The notes under the pieces are model-generated. The model was not told where the DNA came from, did no database searches, and saw nothing but the letters and a program-made list of their open reading frames with translations. From Flavobacterium sp. (GTDB taxonomy: Bacteria; Bacteroidota; Bacteroidia; Flavobacteriales; Flavobacteriaceae): a stretch of DNA of 64,000 bases. The DNA lies in contig NZ_JAPZUB010000010.1 of assembly GCF_027533505.1 (NCBI RefSeq), positions 29,575-93,574 of the forward strand. The letters are read 5' to 3'. The position numbers and the translations under genes are program-made. The first letter of the stretch is position 1, and every line of letters starts with the position of its first letter. This document shows positions 1-8,665 of the stretch, piece after piece.

Positions 1-407
1 ATTTTACCGAAGGAATTCTCCTAAGCCCAAAGTATGATCACGAAGTTAGCTATGTTGGAGGCGGCTGCCCCCCTATTGAAACCGATTTGGGTTGGCTATT
101 GATTTACCATGGTGTACACGATACCATCGACGGTTATGTATACAGTGCCTGTGCGGCTTTGTTGGACCTAGAAAATCCAAAAATTGAACGGGGCCGATTG
201 CCTTATCCGCTCTTTGGTCCCGAATACGAATATGAAGTTCACGGAATTATAAACAACATTTGCTTTCCCAGTGGCGCAGTGGTCGTTGACGAATTGCTCT
301 ATATTTTTTATGGCGCCGCCGACAAACGTATTGCTTGGGTTACCCTCTCGCTACCCTCATTACTGGAAGAACTACAACGTAACCCCCTCGAAACCCATGC
401 GACTTAA
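1..407 (+). CDS. GH130 family glycoside phosphorylase/hydrolase, C-terminal part
   Basis: This is the 3' end of a gene that begins before the window; the open frame runs from base 3 with no start. The visible 134 residues carry the GH130 signature: a VGGGCPPIET stretch, then GWLLIYHGV, then a LLDLENP strand, a PE.EYE turn and INNICFPSGAVV followed by an YGAADK element. GH130 enzymes phosphorolyse or hydrolyse beta-mannosides, and all these motifs belong to the five-bladed propeller core. The next gene, a glycosyltransferase, overlaps its end, so the two probably work on the same oligosaccharide. The exact substrate cannot be read from the fragment. Confidence 0.85.
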   Translation, partial: FTEGILLSPKYDHEVSYVGGGCPPIETDLGWLLIYHGVHDTIDGYVYSACAALLDLENPKIERGRLPYPLFGPEYEYEVHGIINNICFPSGAVVVDELLYIFYGAADKRIAWVTLSLPSLLEELQRNPLETHAT

Positions 408-2724
408 AATGCAACATCCGCAGCGGCTCCTCTTGCCGCAGTATACACAACGTATTCCCGCACAACAACCTGTTCCGGTTTTTGAAGTGCAACCCGATTT
501 GGTGATGATAACCACTTACCCCCCACGGGCTTGTGGCTTGGCTACCTTTGCCTCCGATTTGATGGAGGCCATGCAAACGCAGTACGAACAGGCTTTTAGC
601 GTTAAAATTTGTGCCCTAGACGCTCCAGAAGCTGTTTACCCAGCTAGCGTGTTTCATGTATTACAACCCGAAAGCAGTGCATCATACCACACGCTCCTTA
701 CCAAAATGAAACAACTGCATCAGCAAGAATGGGTGGTGGTACAACATGAATTTGGACTCTACCGTACGCACGAATACAAGCTGTTGGACGCCTTAAACCA
801 AATGGAGAAAAAAATCATGGTGGTCCTTCATACCGTCTTGAGTCAACCCGACGAAGCTACCTTGTTGTTTATGAAACGACTCGGTTTCTTGGCGCACACC
901 TTGGTCGTTATGACAAACCATTCCAAAAAACTATTGATCGAACGCTATGGAATGCTGGCTTCCAAAATTATTGTCATTCCCCACGGTACGCATTTGGTCG
1001 ATCATTTGCCAAAGGCCGACCTCAAAAAACGGATGGGTTGGGAACAACGCACCTTGCTTACCACTTTTGGATTGCTCAGCTCAGGCAAAAATATTGAAAC
1101 GACACTTCAGGCCCTTCCCTTAGTAATCGAACAGTTTCCAGAAGTTTTATTCTTGATTGTAGGACAAACACATCCCGGGGTGGTTGCGCAAGAAGGCGAA
1201 CGGTACCGGACCTTTTTGGAAGATCGTATCGCCGCTTTGGGATTGCAATACCATACCCATTTTATCAACGAGTATGTGGCATTACCGAAGCTTTTGGACC
1301 TGTTACAAATGACGGACATCTATTTGTTTACCTCCAAAAATCAGGAGCAAGCTGTGAGTGGCACCTTTGCCTATGCCTTAAGTTGTGGCTGCCCCATCAT
1401 CACAACTCCTATTCCACATGCTAAAGAACTTGTGCAAAAAGGGAGTGGCCTCCTCTTTGATTTTGAACAACCCGTACAATTGGCGCGACAACTTGTTGCG
1501 TTACTTGCACAACCCGAATGGCAAGAGGAATTGCGGGGCAACGGTTTACATCAAATGGAGCCCACCGCCTGGGAAAACACAGCCATGCACTATGTCAATT
1601 ACCTACAACAGCAAAGTACCACGCAAATGTCCCTCACCCTTCGTCTTCCTTACATCACCCTAAAACACGTTTGGGCAATGACCACCGGCAAAGGAATCTT
1701 ACAATTTGCGCGACTCAACCAACCCGATACAAGTTCGGGATATACCCTCGACGACAATGCCCGGGCGCTTATCGTTACCGTACAAAACTATCAAATCACG
1801 CGTAATCCAGCTTTGCGGAACGCTATGGAACGCTACCTTCAGTTTATGCTTTTTTGCCTCCAACCCGACGGTCGTTTTTTGAACTACCTGTCCTACACCC
1901 ATGAATTCACCCCCCAAAACAATGCGGTCAATTTGGAAGACGCATTCGGACGGGCCCTTTGGGCTTTGGGGTATTGCGTTGCATTTGCGCCCACCGATCA
2001 AGCCTCATTGCAGCAACTCATGCAGGACTTGTTACAAGCGACTCGGAACCCTCGTTTGACCCTTACCTCCCCTCGGGCGATAGCGTTTACCCTCAAAGGA
2101 CTCTATTTTGCACACGAGTCGGGAAACGCTGATTACAGCACCGAAATCGAAATCCTTGGCGATCGCTTGCAGGGGATTTACGGGCAAACGGCTTCCGACA
2201 CCTGGCCATGGTATGAATCCTACCTCACCTATGGCAATAGTGTGTTGCCCGAAGCGCTTCTTATGGCATGGAAAGTAACCCACCGAAAGGATTTTAAAAC
2301 CACAGCGGTTCACTCCTTTTCGTTTTTAGTAAGCATCTTGTTTCGCGATACCTATTTGAGGGTAATCCCCAACAACGGTTGGTTGCACCGCGGACAAGCG
2401 TGGTCACAATTACCTTTAGGAGGCGAACAACCGATTGATGCTGCTTACACGGTATTGGCCTTGGATACGTTTTATCGGCTACTCCAACAACCCGAATATG
2501 CTAAACGGATGGAAACGGCCTACCGGTGGTTTCTTGGATTAAATCATCGGGGCGAACTACTCTATAATCCCAAAACCGGGGGCTGTTATGACGGCCTCGA
2601 AGCCGATCATGTTAATCTTAATCAAGGCGCCGAATCGACCTTGAGTCATCTTTTGGCCCGGCAAGCACTGGAACTTCACCGAAACAAATACTCCCATCAA
2701 CTTCAAAATCAAATTCACACATGA
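397..2724 (+). CDS. Two-domain glycosyltransferase (GT4-like N-terminus, all-alpha C-terminus)
   Basis: A 775-residue protein. Residues about 30-385 form a GT-B glycosyltransferase: an ITTYPPRACGLATFA glycine-rich N-terminal loop, a GLLSSGKNIETTLQAL donor-domain strand and a GTFAYALSCGCPIITT segment near the nucleotide-sugar site. Residues about 400-775 are helical with DDNARALIV and a conserved GGCYDGLE...LNQGAEST end, resembling an (alpha/alpha)6 toroid. ATG 397 was chosen because it overlaps the stop of the GH130 gene by 11 nt; ATG 409 is an alternative. A longer frame back to 271 lies inside the GH130 gene and was not used. The pairing suggests synthesis and turnover of one beta-mannoside or related glycan; that is inference. 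Confidence 0.8.
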   Translation: MRLKMQHPQRLLLPQYTQRIPAQQPVPVFEVQPDLVMITTYPPRACGLATFASDLMEAMQTQYEQAFSVKICALDAPEAVYPASVFHVLQPESSASYHTLLTKMKQLHQQEWVVVQHEFGLYRTHEYKLLDALNQMEKKIMVVLHTVLSQPDEATLLFMKRLGFLAHTLVVMTNHSKKLLIERYGMLASKIIVIPHGTHLVDHLPKADLKKRMGWEQRTLLTTFGLLSSGKNIETTLQALPLVIEQFPEVLFLIVGQTHPGVVAQEGERYRTFLEDRIAALGLQYHTHFINEYVALPKLLDLLQMTDIYLFTSKNQEQAVSGTFAYALSCGCPIITTPIPHAKELVQKGSGLLFDFEQPVQLARQLVALLAQPEWQEELRGNGLHQMEPTAWENTAMHYVNYLQQQSTTQMSLTLRLPYITLKHVWAMTTGKGILQFARLNQPDTSSGYTLDDNARALIVTVQNYQITRNPALRNAMERYLQFMLFCLQPDGRFLNYLSYTHEFTPQNNAVNLEDAFGRALWALGYCVAFAPTDQASLQQLMQDLLQATRNPRLTLTSPRAIAFTLKGLYFAHESGNADYSTEIEILGDRLQGIYGQTASDTWPWYESYLTYGNSVLPEALLMAWKVTHRKDFKTTAVHSFSFLVSILFRDTYLRVIPNNGWLHRGQAWSQLPLGGEQPIDAAYTVLALDTFYRLLQQPEYAKRMETAYRWFLGLNHRGELLYNPKTGGCYDGLEADHVNLNQGAESTLSHLLARQALELHRNKYSHQLQNQIHT

Positions 2725-3404
2725 GTCCCGACGAATCATTACAATTTACGGTGCAACAAGCCTTGCGCTGGGAACCTCAAATGCAGGACGCTCAACTCGG
2801 CGTAACGGCCCACCAAGGCATTATCACCCTTATGGGGATACTACCCAATTATTTCCTAAAAGTAGAAGCTGAACGCATTGTCAAAAACATTGATGGCGTA
2901 CGCGCAATTATTGAAAAAATAGCCGTGGTTTTTCCGAAAGAACACTGTTTAACCGATGAAAAATTGGCTGAAAACATCTTGCACTTGTACCAATCGAGTT
3001 TTACCATCCCCGATGAGCGGATTCGCTTTAAGGTTGAAAACGGTTGGGTTACACTGGAAGGCACCTTGCATTGGAACTACCAGAAAAAAGCCGCAGAAGC
3101 CGCGTTGAGCAGTATCAAAGGGATACGGGGAATTTCTAATTTACTGCATACCCAATCCGATCGCGAAAATGAGCTGTTGCAAGAAACAATCGAGAAAGCC
3201 CTTCACCATAGCGCTTTGCTCTCGGATGCAGTGATAGCCGTGACCCTCGATCACCGTAAGGTTACCCTTACCGGTAGTGTTAATAATCTTTATGAAAAAG
3301 AAGAGGCGGAGCGCTTGGCTTGGAATGCTCCGGGGATCGCCTCAGTAGCCAATGCACTTGAAATACGACCCTTAATCAACGTTTTTAGCGATGAACGCGA
3401 ATAA
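2721..3404 (+). CDS. BON-domain protein with three repeats (first paralogue)
   Basis: A 227-residue protein made of three BON domains, at about residues 4-70, 75-145 and 150-218. Each repeat has the pattern of a helix followed by I.V.V..G.VTL.G and then a helix ending in GV or GI (for example RIRFKVENGWVTLEG and VTLDHRKVTLTGSVN). BON domains bind phospholipid surfaces and are typical of OsmY-like stress proteins. There is no signal peptide, so it is probably cytoplasmic or peripheral. Its ATG overlaps the glycosyltransferase stop (ATGA), so translation is likely coupled. It is a tandem paralogue of the next gene. Confidence 0.85.
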   Translation: MSPDESLQFTVQQALRWEPQMQDAQLGVTAHQGIITLMGILPNYFLKVEAERIVKNIDGVRAIIEKIAVVFPKEHCLTDEKLAENILHLYQSSFTIPDERIRFKVENGWVTLEGTLHWNYQKKAAEAALSSIKGIRGISNLLHTQSDRENELLQETIEKALHHSALLSDAVIAVTLDHRKVTLTGSVNNLYEKEEAERLAWNAPGIASVANALEIRPLINVFSDERE

Positions 3405-4044
3405 CGACCTTCAGCAAAAAGTGCAATTCGCCCTGTTTTGGGAGCCGCATCTCACGGGGGCTGCCATAGGGGTAACCGCGCATGACGGAATAGTTACCTT
3501 GAGTGGTACGGTGGCACGCTATGAAATGAAAGTAGACATTGAGCAAACCGTCAAAAAAGTTCGGGGCGTTCGAGCCGTAGTCATGCACATCAACGTGCAA
3601 GACCATCTAGAAGCTACCGACGAAGAACGATTGGCTGAGGAAGCCTTACGAGCCTTGGAACTGCATACTTCTATAACGCCCGAACACATTAAAATCGTGG
3701 TAGCCAACGGGTGGATTTACCTTGTGGGTTCGGTCGATTGGCACTACCAAAAACAAGCCGCCGAAAAAGCCGTATCGCGAATAATGGGCGTAAAAGGGGT
3801 AGTCAATTCATTGCTTATTCATTCGGAACGCACGGATATGTTGGAAACCAAAGCCCTTTGTGACGCTTTTGACCGCAGTAGTATTTTGCGTGGAAAAACC
3901 ATTGAGGTAGCGGTTCACCAAAACGAAGTCACCCTTACCGGGGTTGTCGATTCACTACTTCAAAAAGAAGAGGCCGAACGGATTGCCTGGAATGCTCCTG
4001 GCCTTTGGCGTATTCATAACCAACTGGAAATTGTTCATCCCTAA
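3391..4044 (+). CDS. BON-domain protein with three repeats (second paralogue)
   Basis: A 217-residue triple-BON protein, clearly a duplicate of the gene before it: the same spacing, the same QKKAAE/QKQAAEKAVS linker helices, and closing motifs KEEAERIAWNAPG in both. Its start overlaps the end of the first copy by 14 nt, so the two are co-translated. No export signal is seen. The role is inferred from the operon: BON domains contact membrane lipid and the genes downstream encode a phospholipid-transport ABC system. Confidence 0.85.
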   Translation: MNANNDLQQKVQFALFWEPHLTGAAIGVTAHDGIVTLSGTVARYEMKVDIEQTVKKVRGVRAVVMHINVQDHLEATDEERLAEEALRALELHTSITPEHIKIVVANGWIYLVGSVDWHYQKQAAEKAVSRIMGVKGVVNSLLIHSERTDMLETKALCDAFDRSSILRGKTIEVAVHQNEVTLTGVVDSLLQKEEAERIAWNAPGLWRIHNQLEIVHP

Positions 4045-4074
4045 CCGGTGGAATTTCTATAAAAATCAAAAGCT

Positions 4075-4917
4075 ATGGGAAAAATTCTTGTTACTACCGA
4101 CTTTTCCGGTCATTCGCGGAAAGGCATTCGTTTTGCCTTTCAATATGCCCAACAAACCCAATCGAGGGTAGTGTTATTGCACGTCCTCAATCTTTTTGAC
4201 CCCGAAATTGCCATCGACTCGCGAACCGCGACACCGCAACTGCGTTGGGAGGAAGCCCTACAACTCAAAACCAACCAACTCAAGAAGTACATTCATGTTG
4301 TATTTCCGTCGGGGATTCCGAAAGTTGACTATGAAATTGTATGTCTTAAACTCGAGCGGAGTTTGGCCGCCACCATTATCCATTACTCCAAAACACAGGC
4401 CATTGAAATGGTTTTTTGTAGCGAAAATGGAGCCTCTATTTACAAAACATTGTTGGGCAGTCTCCCCGAAGCTTTGCTACACCATTGTCCCGTTCCTTTG
4501 TGCATTGTGCCCAATCGCTACCGAACGAGACCTATACAGTCGCTTTGTTACCTCACTGACATGGCGCATATCGATGATGAAATGGCCCAGATTACAACGC
4601 TTCAACGCCGCCTGGAAGCTCGGGTGGAAGTTTTGTTTTTTGCTTATGAACTCGAACTAAAAGCGCGGTTTACCCAATTGCATGAAACGGCAAAAGGGTA
4701 TGAAGGCGACACGGTACGGTTTCAATACATTCAACTGATTCCGCAAACGCCGTTTAAAGAATTGTTGCATCGGTTGTTGCACCCTTTAAAACCCTCGATG
4801 GTGGTGTTGTTTCGAACCCCCAACCGTTCCTTATTGAGTCGGATGCTTTTTCCCTCCAAAACTTCGGCTTTGGTACTCGAAAATCATCTTCCCCTTTTGG
4901 TCATTCCTAAACTTTAA
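4075..4917 (+). CDS. Universal stress protein, tandem UspA domains
   Basis: A 280-residue protein with two UspA-like halves. The first (1-145) opens with KILVTTDFSGHSRKGIRFA and ends with a GSLPEALLHHCPVPLCIVP strand-turn, the region that in ATP-binding Usps is GS.....V.......V.VV. The second half is more diverged but ends ENHLPLLVIPKL, again Usp-like. Universal stress proteins accumulate in growth arrest and hypoxia. It lies 30 nt after the second BON gene and 9 nt before the Mla permease, in one operon. Confidence 0.88.
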   Translation: MGKILVTTDFSGHSRKGIRFAFQYAQQTQSRVVLLHVLNLFDPEIAIDSRTATPQLRWEEALQLKTNQLKKYIHVVFPSGIPKVDYEIVCLKLERSLAATIIHYSKTQAIEMVFCSENGASIYKTLLGSLPEALLHHCPVPLCIVPNRYRTRPIQSLCYLTDMAHIDDEMAQITTLQRRLEARVEVLFFAYELELKARFTQLHETAKGYEGDTVRFQYIQLIPQTPFKELLHRLLHPLKPSMVVLFRTPNRSLLSRMLFPSKTSALVLENHLPLLVIPKL

Positions 4918-4926
4918 CCGCATACG

Positions 4927-5685
4927 ATGGCTTTCCGTCCTTATGAAAACGAACTGGTCGGCTTGGGACAGTTTACGTTGTTTTTCGGTCGCTTTTTTCG
5001 GGAACTGCATTTCAAATCGCTATCGGGGCGCGAACTGCTCAAACAATGCTATACATTGGGGTACCGCTCACTCCCTCTGGTCACAACTACGGGATTGATC
5101 ATGGGTTGGGTGCTCACCATACAATCCCGACCTGCCATGGCAAAATTTGGCGCTGAGTCATGGATTCCGGGTATGGTAGGCCTTTCCTTGGTACGGGAAA
5201 TTGCCCCAGTGATTACTGCCTTGATTTGTGCGGGACGAATGGCCTCGGGTATTGGCGCCGAACTAGGTTCGATGCGCGTCACCGAGCAAATCGATGCTAT
5301 GGAGGTAAGTGCTATCCGCCCTTTTCAATATTTGGTAATCACACGTACCTTGGCCACTACCTTGATGCTGCCAATCCTCGTGTTGTATGCCGATGCCGTT
5401 GGACTCTTAGGGGGGTATTTGGGTATTTCAAGGCATTTAGACCTTACGCTTGGGCATTACCTTCGGCAAGTTTTTGACTCCTTAGCCTTTAGTGATTTGA
5501 TTCCTGCTGTGATGAAAACCTATTGCTTCGGATTTTTTATTGGCTTGGTAGGATGTTTCAAAGGATTTCATGCCCAGGGAGGCACCGAAAGTGTGGGACG
5601 TGCGGCCAATGAAGCGGTGGTCACGGCCTCACTAAGTATCTTTTTTGTCGATTTAATTGCAGTGCAACTCACCGATTTGTTATGA
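4927..5685 (+). CDS. MlaE family lipid-transport ABC permease
   Basis: A 252-residue inner-membrane permease. The family block is clear: REIAPVITALICAGRMASG followed by GAELGSMRVTEQIDAMEV, then several hydrophobic helices and a C-terminal GCFKGFHAQGGTESVGRA element typical of MlaE/TTG2B. It forms the transmembrane core that, with MlaF and MCE protein MlaD, moves phospholipids between inner membrane and periplasm. The stop overlaps the MlaF start by 4 nt. Its place in a stress operon suggests envelope lipid remodelling on demand rather than the housekeeping Mla pathway; that is inference. Confidence 0.92.
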   Translation: MAFRPYENELVGLGQFTLFFGRFFRELHFKSLSGRELLKQCYTLGYRSLPLVTTTGLIMGWVLTIQSRPAMAKFGAESWIPGMVGLSLVREIAPVITALICAGRMASGIGAELGSMRVTEQIDAMEVSAIRPFQYLVITRTLATTLMLPILVLYADAVGLLGGYLGISRHLDLTLGHYLRQVFDSLAFSDLIPAVMKTYCFGFFIGLVGCFKGFHAQGGTESVGRAANEAVVTASLSIFFVDLIAVQLTDLL

Positions 5686-6413
5686 CCCCTATCCTAGCCT
5701 TAGAACATGTATACAAAGCCTATGGTTCCAAAGCCGTACTGGTCAACCTAAGCTTGGCGGTAGAAGCAGGGGAACATGTGGTGGTGTTGGGCCGCTCTGG
5801 CTCGGGAAAATCGGTTGCCATTAAATGCCTGGCCGGACTCACCAAAATCGACCAAGGCGTCGTGCGTTTAATGGGACAAGACATTACTCATAGCGATGAA
5901 AATGCCTTGAGCGCCTTACGCCAAAAATTGGGCTTCTTGTTTCAAAGTGCAGCGCTTTACGACTCGATGACCGTGGGGGATAACTTGGCGTTTACACTAC
6001 AACACAACCAACCCAAACTGGCTCTAGAAATAATCAATCAAAAGGTGCGCGCTACCCTACGCAATGTTGGCTTGGAGTCGGCTATGGACCTTATGCCCGG
6101 TGCATTGTCGGGAGGCATGCGGAAGCGCATTGGACTTGCCCGTGCCTTAATCATTGACCCTGAAGTATTGCTGTATGACGAACCTACGGCCGGACTCGAC
6201 CCTATTACGGCCAAAGAAATTATCGACTTAATGTTGCGTATCAAAGCCGACTACCATCCTACCGCTGTGATTATTACCCACGATTTGGTTTGTGCAGCGC
6301 ATACCGCCGATCGGATAGTCGTGTTGCATGAAGGGCAAATCATTCAATCAGGAACTTATGAAACCTTGGCACAAAGCAAACATCCGATGGTGCATGCTTT
6401 TTTTAATCCTTAG
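5682..6413 (+). CDS. MlaF family ABC transporter ATP-binding protein
   Basis: A 243-residue ATPase with all ABC motifs in order: Walker A GRSGSGKS (about residue 37), the Q-loop FLFQSAALYDSMTV typical of the Mla subgroup, signature LSGGMRKRIGLARAL, Walker B VLLYDEPTAGLD and H-loop ITHD. It powers the adjacent MlaE permease. It starts inside the MlaE stop and ends 3 nt before the MCE gene, so the three are translated together. Confidence 0.94.
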   Translation: MTPILALEHVYKAYGSKAVLVNLSLAVEAGEHVVVLGRSGSGKSVAIKCLAGLTKIDQGVVRLMGQDITHSDENALSALRQKLGFLFQSAALYDSMTVGDNLAFTLQHNQPKLALEIINQKVRATLRNVGLESAMDLMPGALSGGMRKRIGLARALIIDPEVLLYDEPTAGLDPITAKEIIDLMLRIKADYHPTAVIITHDLVCAAHTADRIVVLHEGQIIQSGTYETLAQSKHPMVHAFFNP

Positions 6414-6416
6414 GCT

Positions 6417-7451
6417 ATGAAAAACGATACGACACACTATTGGAAAGTGGGACTCTTTAGCCTATTCGGGTTACTGCTTTTGGTTATCGCCGTCTATACG
6501 TTGGGGTTTAACCAAAATATATTTCGATCGAGTTTTGTGGTCTATGCTCGTTTTCAAACGGTAAGTGGACTTCGGCAAGGGAGTACGATACGGTTGGCGG
6601 GGATTGGCATTGGTACCGTTTCCCGTATTGCATTTGAACCCGACGGAACGGTATTGGTTAAACTGGCTCTCGACACCGAGGTGCAAACCCATTTGTACCG
6701 CGATGCCATAGCCACTATTGGGAGCAATGGTTTGGTGGGCGATAAAGTATTGGAACTCACCGCGGGTTCCCAAGCGTCGGGTATTTTACATCCGAATGAC
6801 ACGCTTCAATCGGTAGCCCCGATCGAAGTAGAAGTCATTATGGAAAGCGTATGGCAGAGTGCCAAAAATGCTGCGGCGATAACGTCCGAATGGCAAACGT
6901 TTAGCCACCGATTGAATCGCGAAAACGGATTGGTTTCACGATTGATTCGCAGTCGAACATTTGCCGATAAAATCGAACGGGTTGTTGCTCAATTGGAACA
7001 GAGTACTAGCGCTTTGGCACAATTTACTCCGCAGTTGAACAATCCGCAAGGATGGGTCCATCGCGCGTTGAGTGACCCCACGTGGAGTGCGCATTGGAGC
7101 GCGAGTTTACAAGAACTGCATACCACAAGTACAGCCTTACGGGAATTTTCGACCCGGTTGAATGAATCGGATGGATTAGTGCAGCAATTGATACAAAATG
7201 ATACGTTGCGGGATTCATTTACGCAAACCGTTTACCATATCGAACAAACTGCCCAAGGATTGCACACCCTCACCCAACGGTTGAACCAACCCGATACAGT
7301 GCTCTCCAAACTCATTAACGACCCCCAATTGGGCCAATCGGTTGATAGTACTTTGAACCAATTGGAGCAGAGTATTCGTGAATTTCGAACCCTTGAAGCC
7401 GCTGCACGTGAATCGTTTTTACTGCGGGGCTATTTTAAAAAAAAATTCTAA
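6417..7451 (+). CDS. MlaD family MCE-domain protein
   Basis: A 344-residue membrane-anchored protein: one N-terminal transmembrane helix (about 11-31), then one MCE domain (about 35-118) with LRQGSTIRLAGIGIGTV and IGSNGLVGDKVLELT, the usual MCE core. The remaining 220 residues are a long helical tail rich in L, Q and T with repeated LNESDGLV / LNQPDTVLSKLI-type units, likely a coiled periplasmic stalk. MCE proteins form hexameric rings that pass lipids to or from the MlaEF complex. No MlaB or MlaC homologue is next to it. Confidence 0.9.
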   Translation: MKNDTTHYWKVGLFSLFGLLLLVIAVYTLGFNQNIFRSSFVVYARFQTVSGLRQGSTIRLAGIGIGTVSRIAFEPDGTVLVKLALDTEVQTHLYRDAIATIGSNGLVGDKVLELTAGSQASGILHPNDTLQSVAPIEVEVIMESVWQSAKNAAAITSEWQTFSHRLNRENGLVSRLIRSRTFADKIERVVAQLEQSTSALAQFTPQLNNPQGWVHRALSDPTWSAHWSASLQELHTTSTALREFSTRLNESDGLVQQLIQNDTLRDSFTQTVYHIEQTAQGLHTLTQRLNQPDTVLSKLINDPQLGQSVDSTLNQLEQSIREFRTLEAAARESFLLRGYFKKKF

Positions 7452-7468
7452 CCTAATTCCTTTTAAAC

Positions 7469-7858
7469 ATGAAAAATGAACGAATCTTGGCTATTTGGAT
7501 GGATTATTCCAAAGCCTTTCTCATTGAATTTACCGACAAAGCACGGGAAATCGACATTTTGGAGGTCCAACCCATAAAAAACACCTATGGCAATGGATTA
7601 CACAGTTACCATAAAGACCAAAAGCGGAAAGAAAATCGACATGCCTTTTTTAAAAAAATTACCGACAAAGCCAAGGCCTATTCCCATGTTGTTTTGTTTG
7701 GCCCTTCGAATGCCAAAGTAGCACTCGCAAACCAATGGCAACAAGAGGGTTTGTTTTCTGATCAAGGATTGGAAGTCTTTACCACAGGGCGCCTGTCTGA
7801 AACCCAACGGTGTCATTGGGTGAACAATCACTTTACCCCGCCAGCAGTAGCTTCTTGA
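7469..7858 (+). CDS. Small eRF1-like protein (possible baeRF family)
   Basis: A 129-residue soluble protein, last gene of the operon. The opening RILAIWMDYSKAFLIEF, the middle HVVLFGPSNAKVALAN and the closing ETQRCHWVNNHF resemble the compact bacterial archaeo-eukaryotic release-factor-like proteins often annotated as host attachment or translational machinery proteins. If right, it may act on stalled or hibernating ribosomes during stress. The family call rests on pattern resemblance only. It sits 17 nt after mlaD and is followed by a strong terminator. Confidence 0.5.
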   Translation: MKNERILAIWMDYSKAFLIEFTDKAREIDILEVQPIKNTYGNGLHSYHKDQKRKENRHAFFKKITDKAKAYSHVVLFGPSNAKVALANQWQQEGLFSDQGLEVFTTGRLSETQRCHWVNNHFTPPAVAS

Positions 7859-7877
7859 CCGTTGGAGTATTCGCCAC

Positions 7878-7920
7878 AAAAAAAGTCCGATACGGTGGAA
7901 GGTGTCGGACTTTTTTATTT
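7878..7920. terminator. Bidirectional rho-independent terminator
   Basis: GTCCGATAC (7885-7893) pairs with GTGTCGGAC (7902-7910) around an 8-nt loop, with A7 before and T6 after. It lies between two convergent genes and can stop transcription from both sides, ending the stress operon. Confidence 0.9.
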
Positions 7921-7935
7921 GAAATAGGGGGCTTT

Positions 7936-8595
7936 TTAACGTTGCCATAGTGCCTCGGACTCGGGAACTTCGATCAATACAAAGTAGATTGAACCGCCGA
8001 GTACGAGAGCCACTATTGGACTAAAGAAGATAAAATCATAGGGGTTTAGGTACCGCATTATTGCATAGGACAAGGCTAGGGTAAGTCCTACAATCCACAT
8101 TCGTTTGGTGTACGAAATCAAGGTGGGCAACAAGGTAACACTCATCCAAAGATAGGTGCCATAGGCTTGAAAATAGCTGTCACCCTTTTGAATAAAACGC
8201 ATATCGTCGCCGTCGAGAGTAACCGTTACTTCATAAAAAATATAATCCCAAGTGGTAAATAACGCCACAAGCACTCCTAAGTATACAAAGAAAAGCAAGA
8301 GGCGTCGGATGGCCCATACCCGCTCCATGCGTTGGAGGGCGAAGGGAATCCACACCGGCCAAATGATTTGGGACAAAATCAATAAGAAAAGTGTAAAAAA
8401 ACCTTGTAAATAATCGTAGGCTGGGAAATCAACCGCAAGGGCTATTAGGGCGGTGCAAAACTGTTCTATTGCCAGGATTAGCGGAATCATGGCAAAGGGA
8501 AAGTAACGTGGGTGGTTGACCCGTTGTACTGTGGCGAAGGCCATAAGCGCTAGGATTACCCCAGAAAAAATCGGAAAAAGGATGTTGTAATGCAT
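7936..8595 (-). CDS. DUF6629-like seven-helix membrane protein
   Basis: A 219-residue protein with about seven transmembrane segments. The N-terminal LMAFATVQRVNHPRYFPFAMIPLILAIEQF block resembles the DUF6629 family (helix, short charged turn, PFA..PL..G.QQ). Function is unknown. It is transcribed towards the stress operon and shares a 227-bp intergenic region with the Crp/Fnr regulator. An Fnr-type box at 8652-8665 lies at class II activator distance from a likely -7 element, so the neighbouring regulator or a relative probably controls it. Confidence 0.65.
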   Translation of the reverse strand: MHYNILFPIFSGVILALMAFATVQRVNHPRYFPFAMIPLILAIEQFCTALIALAVDFPAYDYLQGFFTLFLLILSQIIWPVWIPFALQRMERVWAIRRLLLFFVYLGVLVALFTTWDYIFYEVTVTLDGDDMRFIQKGDSYFQAYGTYLWMSVTLLPTLISYTKRMWIVGLTLALSYAIMRYLNPYDFIFFSPIVALVLGGSIYFVLIEVPESEALWQR

Positions 8596-8621
8596 ATGCT
8601 ATTGGTTTGGGTTTGGTTGTT

Positions 8622-8629
8622 CTAAAGTA
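8622..8629 (-). promoter_or_regulatory. Putative -7 promoter element of the DUF6629-like gene
   Basis: On the minus strand this reads TACTTTAG, one base from the Bacteroidota TAnnTTTG consensus. No good -33 TTG lies at the normal distance; instead an Fnr-type box covers that area, the pattern expected of an activator-dependent promoter. Confidence 0.4.
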
Positions 8630-8651
8630 ACACAACACCAACGCGTGAAGC

Positions 8652-8665
8652 TTGATTAAAATCAG
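8652..8665. promoter_or_regulatory. Fnr-type operator
   Basis: TTGATTAAAATCAG matches the Fnr/Crp-superfamily box TTGAT-N4-ATCAA at nine of ten defined bases. Its centre is about 43 bp upstream of the start point predicted from the -7 element at 8622-8629, close to the -41.5 position of class II activation. Confidence 0.55.

Noticed and set aside
271..396. Upstream extension of the glycosyltransferase to 271
   Set aside because: This part overlaps the well-conserved GH130 coding sequence and has no glycosyltransferase character.
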